Origin: Casuarina equisetifolia
Lineage: Eukaryota; Streptophyta; Magnoliopsida; Fagales; Casuarinaceae
Assembly: GCA_028551475.1 (NCBI GenBank)
Contig: CM052355.1
Location: forward strand, 1,364,001-1,428,000
Reading direction: 5' to 3'
Length of the DNA: 64,000 nt
In this document: positions 13,617-24,538 of the stretch, piece by piece
Numbering within the stretch: the stretch's first letter is position 1
Layout: each line of letters starts with the position of its first letter
Program-made: the position numbers and the translations under genes
The notes under the pieces: model-generated
What the model saw: only the letters and a program-made list of their open reading frames with translations
Told to the model about the DNA's origin: nothing
The model's database searches: none

Positions 13617-13725
13617 TTCAACAAATCCCACCACTTCCACTCAAATCAGTCTCAGGGGAGGGATAAGTGCCCAGTGACTAGTTAACTAGAGAGAGAACCA
13701 AGAGACAGATAGCGTGATCGGAGCT

Positions 13726-14971
13726 ATGGAGGGCAAGGAAGAGGATGTTAGATTGGGAGCCAACAAGTTCCCGGAGAGACAGCCGATTGGCACGGCAGCT
13801 CAGAGCCAAGACGATGAGAAGGACTACAAGGAGCCACCACCGGCGCCGCTTTTCGAACCGTCGGAGCTTACTTCTTGGTCCTTTTACAGGGCTGGAATCG
13901 CGGAGTTCATGGCCACCTTCCTCTTTCTTTACATCACGATTCTGACAGTGATGGGAGTTGGGAGGTCCTCCAGCATGTGCGCATCGGTTGGGATTCAGGG
14001 CATCGCTTGGGCCTTCGGCGGCATGATCTTCGCCCTCGTCTACTGCACCGCCGGCATCTCAGGTTCGGTCTCACTAAAACTGCTTGTAGAAAATTAAAAA
14101 AAAAAAACGTGGGGACAGTAAAAAGAGAAAACGCCCACCGTGGGGCTCGAACCCACGACCACAAGGTTAAGAGCCTTGCGCTCTACCGACTGAGCTAGAC
14201 GGGCTTATATCTGGTTGCTAATGATTACCCTATTCATCTTTTACAGGAGGTCACATAAATCCCGCCGTGACGTTCGGGTTGTTTCTAGCGAGGAAACTGT
14301 CGTTGGTGAGGGCACTGTTCTACATGATCATGCAATGCCTGGGTGCTATTTGCGGCGCCGGTGTTGTGAAGGGGTTCCAGCCGACACAGTACCAAACTTT
14401 GAATGGTGGCGCCAACGTTGTGAACGCAGGTTACACCAAGGGCGATGGCCTTGGTGCCGAGATTGTTGGTACCTTCGTTCTTGTCTACACTGTGTTCTCG
14501 GCCACCGATGCCAAGCGTAGCGCCAGGGACTCCCACGTCCCCGTAAGCAATCTCGCTTTCCTTCTTCGTCTCTACCCGCGATCGCTTGGCGGTCGTGCTT
14601 TTCTTCTTCTTTTCTAGGTCTGGTTTTTGTTGATGATGGTGTATTTGATCAGATTTTGGCACCTCTACCCATCGGGTTCGCGGTGTTCTTGGTGCACTTG
14701 GCGACCATCCCCATAACCGGAACCGGTATCAACCCAGCTCGGAGTCTTGGCGCTGCAATCATCTACAACAGGCAACACGCTTGGGACGACCATGTAAACA
14801 ATCAGACCAATCCCTTGATTGTTAAAACCCGTTTACCTAAATCTATATTCTTACACGTTTTTGCCTTCCTATACGCAGTGGATTTTCTGGGTCGGACCAT
14901 TCATCGGAGCAGCGCTCGCGGCGTTGTACCACCAGGTTGTGATCAGGGCTATTCCCTTTAAATCAAAGTAA
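13726..14971 (+). CDS. PIP1: Plasma-membrane aquaporin, PIP1 subfamily, four exons
   Basis: Exons 13726-14062, 14247-14542, 14653-14793 and 14879-14971 give 288 residues, normal for PIP1. The long N-terminus ([19 protein letters not shown] then PIGTAAQ) is the PIP1 hallmark. There are six membrane spans and both half-helix NPA boxes ([24 protein letters not shown]). The selectivity filter reads Phe in [10 protein letters not shown], His in FLVHLATIP, and Thr and Arg in GTGINPARS: a narrow, water-type pore. The loop D block [16 protein letters not shown] and the end AIPFKSK are also typical. PIPs carry water, and some PIP1s CO2, across the plasma membrane, usually as hetero-tetramers with PIP2. 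The ATG at 13726 is chosen because the in-frame triplet upstream is GTG. Intron 1 (14063-14246) holds a tRNA gene in antisense. The exact PIP1 paralogue cannot be assigned. Confidence 0.97.
14128..14131 (-). terminator. Pol III terminator of the tRNA-Lys gene
   Basis: On the minus strand TTTT follows the last tRNA base directly. A TTTTT (14120-14124) and a longer T-run (14094-14107) follow as backups. A T-run just after the discriminator is the standard Pol III stop signal. Confidence 0.75.
14132..14204 (-). tRNA. tRNA-Lys (anticodon CTT), nested in PIP1 intron 1
   Basis: On the minus strand the 73 bases fold as a full cloverleaf. The acceptor stem GCCCGTC pairs with GGTGGGC (G-T pairs tolerated), followed by discriminator G. 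The D stem is GCTC/GAGC, the anticodon stem CAAGG/CCTTG with loop CTCTTAA (anticodon CTT), and the T stem GTGGG/CCCAC with loop TTCGAGC. The A box (TAGCTCAGTCGG) and B box (GGTTCGAGCCC) of the internal Pol III promoter are intact. There is no intron and no encoded CCA, as expected for a nuclear tRNA. Transcription would run against PIP1. Confidence 0.97.
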
Positions 14972-17111
14972 TTGCCATGTTGAAGATCAAGCCGTGCCTA
15001 TCCGATTTCCCTGTTTTTCTACTGTTTCTACGTCTGTATTGTAAGCTGTAAAATACCAGCATGCTTGTTTCAACGGCCTTCTTTTCCTACTGTCCTTTTT
15101 CAGACGGAGGTTGTTGAGTGGCCACATTTCGGGTGGGTGGGTCAGTGGGCTTTGTTTATTTCTGTCAAGTTGTGCATTGTCTTGTCCAATAATACCGACC
15201 AAACGTGCTCTAAAACTCCTGTTGTGAACGACATGAATCGAACCTATGCTTTTTATCACTAGGATCATTATCTTTTCTTTGTACTACGTTAACACACAAG
15301 AAAGCAGCTCCACAAATATTAGACAGAATACAAAGTATACCATTGCATTAAAAGTGTAATACTAAACTTCAAAAATATAATGTTTAAGCAATGTTTAAAT
15401 ATAAACAAAAAATATATATTCTTTCAATTTATCGTCCTTTAAGCGACGTTCTCCGGCATGACTAACTAGTCACGGACCTTCCTATCCTGATAAGAATAAC
15501 AAAAGCTTAAAAAGTCGAACTGATACTACATAACCACTGCATCTTCTGAGTTACAAATGGTGCATTATCTTAAGCTTTTCTTAGTGTCGTTTTCCATTAA
15601 AACATTGTAGTTGGTGGTGGACTTACCTAATACCCCATAAAGAATCGAGATAAGGATATCCGCTTTTGACTTCCATTTTCTTTCTTTATATCATTGCCAC
15701 CTTGGTTATCCACATCTTTACATCAAACGTTAGCTATAAAAAGTTTATGAATTAAATTAAGCCATAGCAATTTCAAGTGAAGGTTAGTGGTTATAAGCAT
15801 GAAACTGCGGTTATAATCACTGACTCAAAGTTGAATAGAAATTGAGGGAGATTACATTAGATACTAAAACTCTACTAACAAAAAGTTCAAGAGTTGAATT
15901 TTTTTGCTATTACTTAAATTCAAAACGCGCATGTAAACCTTGATAAATTATTTTAGATGGCAATTAAAGCTTGGTAGCCTAAGTCTTAAGGACTATTTTA
16001 CATAGGTTGTACTAGCCTCTTACATAGGACGGCCAAATTCGGGTACAATTCGAGCGGCCAACTACAGAAAATAGAACAAGGCAGGGTCGATAGTTTTCAA
16101 CAATAATTAAATCGTAGGTTATATACACAAACAAGGGAAGTTAGGCATGGCCATAGCAAGCATGTTGCATGTGGGTACAGCCTCTAGTGACGTGTCACAA
16201 GTAACACCATTCATCGTGGGAGAAACTGACAGCAACGAAAGTAGGTCAATCGAACAAAGATATTCTGGAATATTAGGGTGCGTTTGAACTTTTGCTACTC
16301 GAAACATAAAACAATATTTTAATTAATTGATTACATGATAAAAGAATAGTTTAAATTCTCCAAAGAATGAAAACCTAATTAAAAGAATAGTTTAATTCAT
16401 AAAAGAATATTATGTGACGGTAGATTGTCTCAATTATGTTGGATTTTGCAAAAACCACATGTGTATAAAAATAAAAGGATATTGAAGATTTTAAACTATT
16501 TGTCAATGTTAACGATCATAATTTATCATTATTTTAATGGTTTAGTGCAGTAATAACTCTTTAGAAAAATTTTCTTTTAAGATGGTTTTTGTTAGAGACA
16601 AAGTCATTCGTTAGATAGATATGATATTTAAACTTTATTTAAATATAAAAAGAGTCATCCCAATTTATGAGTTAATTTTTAAATTAGACTTTAAACTTAT
16701 TTTGATTTTGATATTAAAGGACAAATTAATCAATTACAATTCTCGTTTAACTCTTAATTCCTAGAATATGCTCAATGCATGAAAAATATCTATTCTTTCA
16801 TGCTCAATATTGAGTTCAGGATATGTATAGTATATGATAAATATTAGAGACAAAATTTTATATTAAAACTATGTAATTTTATAATAGTGTTTAAATATAA
16901 AAATATTTTTATAATTTATAAAATAATTTTTAGATTGAGCTTTAAAAATATTTCTAACATGCTTTTTTCACTCCAATCATCTTCACAACTAACTAAATTC
17001 ATATTTAAGGTTTTCAAAATTATTATTTTGTCTCTTATTTTGACACTACTTGTTGGACACACGATGAGTCATGTAACCCTGTATTCCACTCCGTCCTTGG
17101 AACGGACTGAA
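14972..17111. other. Intergenic region, PIP1 3' side to eIF3F promoter
   Basis: The first 200 bases are probably the PIP1 3' UTR. From 15.3 to 17.05 kb the sequence is strongly AT-rich with no supported gene; small frames on both strands have no recognisable content. Confidence 0.5.
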
Positions 17112-17204
17112 GGCCCAGAGTAGGATGGCCGGCGGCCCAATAAGAAGTTAACAAGAATCTTTCCTCCCCCCCCCCCTCTTTCTCCTTTCTCCCAAAAACC
17201 CTAG
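17112..17204 (+). promoter_or_regulatory. Site II motifs and telo-box before eIF3F
   Basis: Two GGCCCA motifs (17112-17117 and 17134-17139, the second in GGCCCAATAA) are the reverse of TGGGCC, the plant site II element. They are followed by AAACCCTAG, a telo-box, at 17196-17204. Site II plus telo-box is the known promoter signature of plant translation and ribosomal-protein genes, which fits an eIF3 subunit. An 11-base C-run (17166-17176) lies between them. That these elements are active here is inferred. Confidence 0.65.
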
Positions 17205-17254
17205 CTCTCGTTGCTCCCACTCTGTGCCCAACTAGACTGCATCGAGCACGGAGA

Positions 17255-20200
17255 ATGGCGGCTAGCGAGCACACAGTGTTGCAGTTCGGGCCGTCCTCGG
17301 CGGCACTGTCCGCGAAGGTTCACCCTTTGGTTATCTTCAACGTCTGCGACTGCTACGTGAGGCGGCCCGACCAAGCCGAGCGTGTCATCGGCACGCTTCT
17401 CGGCTCCATCTCTCATGAAGGCGTCGTCGAGATCAGCAACTCTTATGCCGTGCCTCACAATGAATCGTCCGGCCAGGTTCTTGTTGTTCCATCTCAAATT
17501 TGCATCGAATTTCGCGTCATTGTAGTATTTGTTCTGGATTTGAACAACTTTTACATGGAAAATTGTTGCTGTTCTCTTCTGTCTGACTGCCAAGAAAATA
17601 AAGAATTGATTGGGGAAATATGCTGAAAGATTTTAGATGTCTGGTTTTCATTCATTGGGATCTGAATTTGGTTTGTGAAAGCATATGTGATAAAGTTTTG
17701 TTGATGATTTAATCGTCATCTTTTTAGCCTAATCTTCACAGTTTTGTTTTTACACGCTTTAGTTCCTGATAACACTCCTACAGATCAATAAAAAATTGTG
17801 CTATCTGATGTTATTTAATCTTCTACTTAATGTTTTTTGGACTTGTAGGTTGCTCTGGATATTGAGTATCATCGCAATATGTTATTATCTCACCAAAAGG
17901 TGAATCCGAAGGAAGTCATTGTTGGATGGTAACTCCCATTCTACTTCTTTGTCGTTCTTAATATTCAGTGATTATGTATTCTTCTAGGTAGAGTGTTCAG
18001 TTGTTTTGATTATCCAATGAGTCATCTGTCCATGCTCTGAAACAGCACTTTGTGACTTATAGACTTCAGCACATTAGGAGCTTGTCTGAATCTATCAATC
18101 CCGTTTCCGGATCCTACCTCTATGCTAGTTGAATTTAGTTAAACAGATGCAATGGTAGATAGTAGAAAGGTTCTGTATGGGGATAGTTACTTGGTTTGGG
18201 TCCAATATACAACCAAACTAAAAAACGAAATATGAAACCTATGTCCTAGATATGTCGTAGAAAGAAGAAAGGGTTATCCACAGTCACTCTTGGGAAAGCC
18301 TGTCTGTATCAGCAGAGGCATAGTTCCTCGTTTTCATGACATTTGAACTTCAAAGTCATGTTATTCTAGTATTTCTCAAGAATTGCGAATTGGCCTGCTG
18401 GCATATGTGAATGACCTTTTGATTTTATACATCATTTAAACATTTTCTATGGTATCTGTGTTATTGTTTGCAGGTACTCAACTGGTCTTGGAGTCACTGG
18501 AGGTAGTGCATTAATCCATGAATTTTATTCCAGAGAAGTTGCCAACCCTGTCCATTTGACTGTTGATACGAGATTTGAGCAAGGCAAGGGCACAATAAAG
18601 GCATATGTTTCTGTCAATTTGTCACTTGGCGACCGACAACTTGCTGCACAATTTCAGGAGATCCCTCTCGATCTTCGTATGATTGAAGCTGAACGAGTTG
18701 GATGTAAGAAATTGCTTAAAGTCTCTCATTTTCTTTTAAACTTTGATGGCACACAGAGATAAGGTGCTCCTTTGCTGAAACAACGTTCCTGAGAGGATGA
18801 GTCTCTTATTTTGTTGAAGTTTTGAGTAAAGGTTATTAAATGGGAAAACAATCTAGACTTGGCTGATGAATTTGCTAGATAGTCCTAGGCAAGATGATAC
18901 TTTTGAGTAGTCATGCTTGAAACCACAGAGCCAAGATTTTTGATTGATATTATTTCACTTTGTTTTCCAATGTGAATCGACAATGTTGAACGTCCATTTG
19001 CTAGGAGTAGTTACCGTCTCATTTCTTGATATTTACTTCTGTTAAAAGGCATATCTCTAATAGTAGTTAAGTGTAGAGATGTATGAAGATGAAATGGGAA
19101 AGGTTGTCTTTCTATGGCCTCCGATCGTCCAAGTCAAGTCTTCTGGTCTTCTTAGTCAAGTTGCAGAATAAAGTCATTGCATTTGGTTTGTCTTCCTCGG
19201 GAGATTGTTAATGTCTTCTCCATGGCATGCTTCTTTCTTTAATTCTTGGCTTATGGATTTTGATAATGGTTTCAAACCAGTAGGATTGCATACTCTACAG
19301 CATTAGTGTTTTGCATAAACCTATCACTTTGTCAAAGTTCTGTTCTTGATCTGACTCATCCTATCTACATGGGGCATAGACAATATATTGATCGTGTAAA
19401 TATCATTTCATTGTATATGAAAATGGCACCATCATTCATTGACCATTGGTCCTGTCTATATAATGAATAGTATCCGAATACTGATGAAATTAGTTGACAT
19501 CACCCTTTGTTTTTGAACTTCAAAAATTGCTGCTGCATTCATTGTTTAATGTGGTCAAAATCTTTGTCAAAGATCTTCATTGTTGGTCCTTGGGGGTTTT
19601 GTGTCCAAGCTTGAAGTCTGAGTCTGTTGGTTAAATGTAAAGCTTTCTAGTGAAGAATTATATGTTTTTTTTTCTGTTGGACTTGTAAATTTGGTGCCAA
19701 TCTTGCTGATAATGAATTTGTTGATGGCAGTTGATATTCTAAAGACGACAATGGTTGACAAATTTCCAAATGATATAGAAGGGATGGAAGCTTCAATGGA
19801 AAGGCTATTAACTCTAATTGATGATGTCTACAAATATGTTGACAGTGTTGTGGTAAAGTAGCTATACCGTCTTACTTATTCATGCCACCCTGCTTTTTGT
19901 TTGATATAATATTTTCTCTTTCCCCAGGAAGGGCATGTAGCTCCAGATAACGACATCGGGAGATTTATATCAGAGACTGTATCATCCCTTCCCAAACTGT
20001 CTCCCCCAGCCTTCGATAAGCTTGTAAATAACAGCCTGCAGGTATTTAAATGATTTGGATTACTAAGTCCATCAAACATGGTTTAGTTACAACAAACTCA
20101 GTGGGTTCTTGCTAGTAACTCTGAAGTTTGTGGAACTAGTTAAAAGTGCATGTTCCCATGGGGAGATGTTGGTTTCTTATGGACCGTTTGCTCTTTCTTT

Positions 20201-20300
20201 TGCCTTACAGGACAATTTGCTATTGCTCTACTTGTCAAGCATCACCAGGACACAGCTCAGCTTAGCTGAAAAGTTGAACACAGCTGCTCAGATCCTGTAA
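17255..20300 (+). CDS. TIF3F1: Eukaryotic translation initiation factor 3 subunit F (eIF3f), six exons
   Basis: Exons 17255-17476, 17849-17928, 18474-18703, 19731-19852, 19928-20041 and 20211-20300 give 285 residues; Arabidopsis eIF3f is about 293. The MPN/Mov34 domain begins at KVHPLVIFNVCDCYVRR and includes RVIGTLLGS and the VGWYSTGLGVTGGSALIHEF segment. The metalloprotease HxH motif is absent there (GWYSTGLG instead of GWYHSHP), so this is the inactive MPN type, as usual for eIF3f. The C-terminal MitoNEET-like/Maf segment is helical and ends SSITRTQLSLAEKLNTAAQIL. eIF3f is part of the eIF3 scaffold on the 40S ribosome in the cytosol. All introns are GT-AG. A site II/telo-box promoter lies upstream. 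The next gene to the right is WOX5. Confidence 0.96.
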
Positions 20301-21339
20301 TCCAAACAGTTATGTTGCCATTGGTCAAAAAGCATCTTCTGTGGGTGAGGGAATTGATGTGCCAAGATAATTTATTTTAACAAGCGTTCTCCGTCAGTGC
20401 TTTATGACCAAACTTTGAGAAATTTTGTATCTGGAGAAAAGTTGTAATTTTTTTGCATGATTCTGAGTAGGTAGGATCTCTTCAATTTGACGAAGATTGC
20501 TTCATAGTGGTCCGATTGTTTTCTGTAGACAACTTAATCTTTTGTTTGACACAGCTTTTACTCTGGTGGTCGAAGAACCCTGCCACAATTGCCTTCTAAT
20601 GATTAAACATCACTGAGAATTGAGAATCTTGGCCATTGTTTCGACATTTATTTCAAGAGTCTGAGTAATGCCCTATATAGCATGGGAGCAAAAGACTCAT
20701 CTTTGTAAGCTAGTTTTAAAGAATATATTAACTTTTTATATGACATCAAGATTTAGGTAGGCGAAGTACTCTTTCATACATCGTTTTTTTTTTTTTTTTT
20801 CTCTTCCAAAATTTAATAAGAGAAGGACGTGCAAGCAAGAGGTGAAAGGGGGGATGATTCTCTGCTCTTTCTTAGGAAAACGACCAAAGAGAAAGTTGAA
20901 GAGTCCAAGGAAAACAATATACTCGGGAAAATTTGCCTGTTTTCCTGTGGATTTGGTGCAGGATCTGCTCGTGTTCTGGCTGGCTTTTTCCTCCAAAGGG
21001 GAGCACCTCCTTGGCCGCCGTGTGGTTTTGAGGGCTCACCGCGAAATAGCATTAGAATAGTAATCACTGTTTGATGAAGATCAGAGAGAGGCACGTGGTA
21101 ACTGGTGATGGTTTGGACCATTTGGGAAGGGGAGACCGGGCATGATTGGGCCGGATCGTGTTGTCATGGAACGATCGGTGCTTTTGCAGTTTTGTCCGGA
21201 GGGAGCAAGTGGAGACAAGAAAGATTTAAAAAAGAGGAAGATATGGTGCAGCCTAGATTTCACGCGTGCCCTATTTCTAGGTTTAGACTTCTCGAATCTC
21301 ACTGAATTTCAATTTCCTCGTTCCTCTCGAACACGTCCA

Positions 21340-21380
21340 ACTCTGTCTCTCTCTCTCATCTCTCATCTCTCATCTCTCTG
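21340..21380. repeat. CT-rich simple repeat
   Basis: Tandem CT followed by three copies of the 9-mer tctcatctc. Pyrimidine tracts of this kind are common in plant 5' leaders, but no gene start is recognised next to it. Confidence 0.7.
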
Positions 21381-22228
21381 ATAAGAGCAACGGTGGAACC
21401 TGATCCGTCGACAACCATTAAGGACAAGAAAACAAGACACATGGTGTTTTTCTATCCGTCTCGCCCTCCAATGGTAGGTATTTCTACTTTATTCTTCGAT
21501 TTATTAGCAAACTATTGTCTTTTATCGATCCTTTTATAATTGATTGTATTATAATTTCTAAATAGTTATAATATTTCATCACACATTAATTCAGTTGTTT
21601 TAATTTTAGCTAATTGATTGTAATCATTATACATAAATAAAGTTTTAATGATTGCTTTGTGCTTAGAATGAAAGGTATGTCAAAAAACAAAAAAAAAGGC
21701 TATATATTGAGATCTTTTATTTCTTGTGCATGGAGCAAACCCTTTTGCTTTGCTATAAGTGTGAAAGGCAACTAGTAAAGGTTGGGCACAAAAAGAGGCT
21801 TAGAACAGCATTTCTCTTTCAAATGATTATTGGTGGATGGTCTTTTCAAACTAAAAGCTTTCCAGTTCGTGGGATCCATATCAGGAACCCAAAGCAAAAT
21901 TTGAAATACCTTAATGAGGTAGCTTTACAAACATAATGGACAAAGAAAGTGCAATACAATAAAAGCTCCACGGATAATAAGGAAGTTCACAAGCCGACAA
22001 TCTGTTGTTCGATTCGGTGTGCAGCCACCTGCACGACATAATCTCGGCTTATTTTAGTCGAACAAGTCCTAGGAGTTAGATCACGGCAAAGCCGTTGTGC
22101 CAAGCATAAGCAGACAAATTCCACCCCGTGAGCAACACACCTCGGGAATTGTAGGACTCTGCGAAAAACAACTTGCCTCTACTCCTCTTTTCCAACGTAC
22201 AAATCCTTTTAAGTGTTTGAAGAGCCAC

Positions 22229-22440
22229 GCTTTCATGAAAAATGAACAAGCTGGTAATGCATAGAAGCCTTTATTTTCTTATTCTATATTATCTTGTAAA
22301 AGAAGCTAACGTTTTCATAAACAATGAAAAAGTGTTACAAGGTCCAGGCTTTCATAAACAGCGAACATGTTGGTAATTGTTGGAATTTCTTATCTAATAT
22401 TAACTTATAAAAGAGGGTACCATCTTCATAACCGATAAAC
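22229..22440. repeat. Diverged tandem duplication, about 120 bp unit
   Basis: The segment starting near 22229 (gctttcatgaaaaatgaaca ... tggtaatg ... attctatattatcttgtaaaagaagctaac style) recurs near 22349 (gctttcataaacagcgaaca ... tggtaattg ... ctaatattaacttataaaag). The copies share word order with many substitutions and indels, so the duplication is old. Origin unknown. Confidence 0.5.
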
Positions 22441-23781
22441 ATATCGAGGATAGTTGTTTTACATCGTAAAAGTATGATCCTTAAGTAAGATTTCAATGTA
22501 ATGTATATTTTTTATTTCATGAGTTTAAACTCTTATTGAGCTACAAATGATAAATAATATTAAAGTTCTCAAAAGAATATGACATGTTAGTATATTGGCA
22601 ATGTACAACACATATTAGATTTCAATTTTTTTTGTATACTTATGTGTGTGAAAACACTTATTAAGAAAAATCAGCTTAGTTCCTTAAAACTATCTCGTGA
22701 ACTTTTATCAATAATCTTATTGATATGATAAGCTTTCAAAAACTTTGGTTATTGGTAAAGGGAAAAGGATCATGTAGAGATATTTGCCACTTACTATTAG
22801 AAAACCCACCTAGTCACCTATGACCAAAACAAGAACTTATCTTTTGAGGTTTCCCAAAATTTTCCCAAGAAACTAAGAAGTCGAAGTTCGGAACCGAAAG
22901 ATGAAGCAACCAGATGACTTAAAAAAAGGGATTTAGTTGCCTAAGACAGGAGCCACATGACAAGAGAAAAGCTAAGTTGCTCCCCTTTTGGCTGGTCATG
23001 AGTTGTCTCTCCCAAATCTCTATTGGGTAGCTTTGTTGTCCATTAGTTTATGTTCCTACGCCCTTAAAAGCAGGTTTAACCCCACATTTGCAGACTGAAC
23101 TGTGCCTTCTGGTCAACCAAACTCAGTATCTCTGCCAGACTGTTGTGATCACAACCGTCCAACCCAGATCAGACAATGTGTAACTTTGACTTTCGCTTGA
23201 ATCAATCTCTTTATGCCTAACACCCACTTAACATATTTTATGAAATTTGAACTGTTGTATATGATTTGTAGCAGACACCCACTAGTTTAAACCACAAGTT
23301 TAAAGAAAAAGGCTTGGATTACTCGGATGTCCGGGAGGAGTTGGACTTCCTAGATTAGTCTACTCATGAACAGAGACTTAATATTCAAAACAAGCCATTC
23401 ATAATGGAAGCAAGTGCATACTTTACTGAAAAACACAAAGAACCCTGTCTATCTTTGTACATGAACTCAAGGTTTTTTCGAGGGGTTTACATCAATCAAA
23501 ATAGTTTAATCATAAGAAAGGATACTTGCATCTTGTCTGCCCGCAGATCGAAGCGTTCAACAGTGGCAGCTTTTACGCCTGTCTCGCTCTTTCTATCTCT
23601 CAGCACCAAAAACCGGGAAAATTACACCGATCACGTCCGCACAATCCAGGCTCGGACTCCCTAAAATCGAAACAAAGTGGAATAAACAAAGGCCTTGTTC
23701 TGCTATTCTATGATCTCTGGTTTTGTAAATGGAAAAAGGAAAACCAGGAGAGAAGTTTCAAATAGTTTATTCAGTTTAGCG

Positions 23782-23790
23782 TATTATATA
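23782..23790 (+). promoter_or_regulatory. TATA box of WOX5
   Basis: The sequence tattatata sits about 90 bases before the ATG at 23879, in the right place for a plant TATA box with a short leader. Confidence 0.45.
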
Positions 23791-23878
23791 TGCACACGAA
23801 CTCGCATCTTCAGAGTTCAGAACCGCAGAGAGAAAGTTCAGAGGGTGCAGAAGCTCTGGAAGCGTTTGAAGGTTGGAT

Positions 23879-24538
23879 ATGGACGAGGGAATGTCAGCCT
23901 TTTGTGTTAAAGCAGGAAGTGTTCGTGGAAGTGGAAATGGAAGCACTGGAACGAAGTGCGGGCGTTGGAATCCCACCACTGAACAGGTTAAAGTTCTGAC
24001 TGAACTGTTCAGGTCCGGACTTCGAACCCCAAGCACAGATCAAATTCAGAAGATCTCTTCTCAGCTCAGCTTTTATGGAAAGATCGAGAGTAAGAACGTC
24101 TTTTACTGGTTCCAGAACCATAAAGCTAGGGAAAGACAGAAGCGCCGGAGAGTGTCCTCCGAGGAAACGGACATCATCCATCACGAGAAGATTTCGTCTG
24201 CAAAACGTACGTTCGACGATCTGAGAATCAAAAGTTTGTTCTTTTATATTCCCTAATTCTTTCTTTCTAGGAACAAAACTTAGTATGCTGCTGTTTCTAG
24301 GTTTTACTCATCTTGTTCGTTCGTGTTCTATTTCACAGATTTTGCTGAGATGAACCGGGTTTCAGAGCCCGATCGAGTGATCGAGACCCTCCAACTCTTC
24401 CCCATAAATTCCTTTGATCACGAGCCCGAGAAGCTCCGTCTGCGCGCAAACGATTTCAAGGAGACGGCTACTTTTTCATACACCATCGGGACGGAAATAG
24501 AACATCCGCCATTGGATCTGCGTCTGAGCTTTCTGTAA
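23879..24538 (+). CDS. WOX5: WUSCHEL-related homeobox 5 (WOX5/WOX7 type), two exons
   Basis: Exons 23879-24206 and 24339-24538 give 175 residues (Arabidopsis WOX5 has 182). The start could also be the ATG at 23891 (MSAFCVK), closer to AtWOX5 (MSFSVKG). The WOX homeodomain runs from [19 protein letters not shown] to [19 protein letters not shown], with the recognition helix intact. The WUS box is TLQLFP and the C-terminal EAR-like end is LDLRLSFL, both repression motifs. The N-terminal GTGTKCGRW and the C-terminal [12 protein letters not shown] match WOX5 rather than WUS or WOX4. WOX5 is a nuclear repressor that keeps the root quiescent centre and columella stem cells. RPN8 lies downstream on the same strand, a neighbour also seen in Arabidopsis. 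Confidence 0.95.

Larger units (their letters stand above)
9083..13725. other. Intergenic region between the GT64 and PIP1 genes (head-to-head)
   Basis: This should contain the promoters of both genes. Most of 9.5-12.9 kb is AT-rich and shows no recognisable gene. A (TA)n run occupies 10511-10528. Around 10.85-11.12 kb and 12.86-13.05 kb base composition is more balanced, but no frame has recognisable content. The part nearest PIP1 (13310-13460) is GC-richer, with a short repeated acggtcacggtcacggccacg segment and an acacgtg ABRE-like core near 13417. Confidence 0.5.
20301..23781. other. Intergenic region, eIF3F to WOX5
   Basis: The first 300 bases are probably the eIF3F 3' UTR. A T-run lies at 20785-20802. 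A GC-richer block at 20.83-21.48 kb ends in a CTCTCATCTCT repeat and a donor-like sequence (atggtaggtatttc, 21472-21485), so a transcribed non-coding or short unit is possible, but no product is recognisable. 22.2-22.45 kb holds a diverged duplication. 22.5-23.7 kb should include the WOX5 upstream control region; I see no motif there I would defend. Confidence 0.45.

Noticed and set aside
14100-14260. The tRNA could be the head of a tRNA-derived SINE
   Set aside because: The full acceptor stem closes, the discriminator is present, a T-run stops it at once, and there is no SINE body or target-site duplication.
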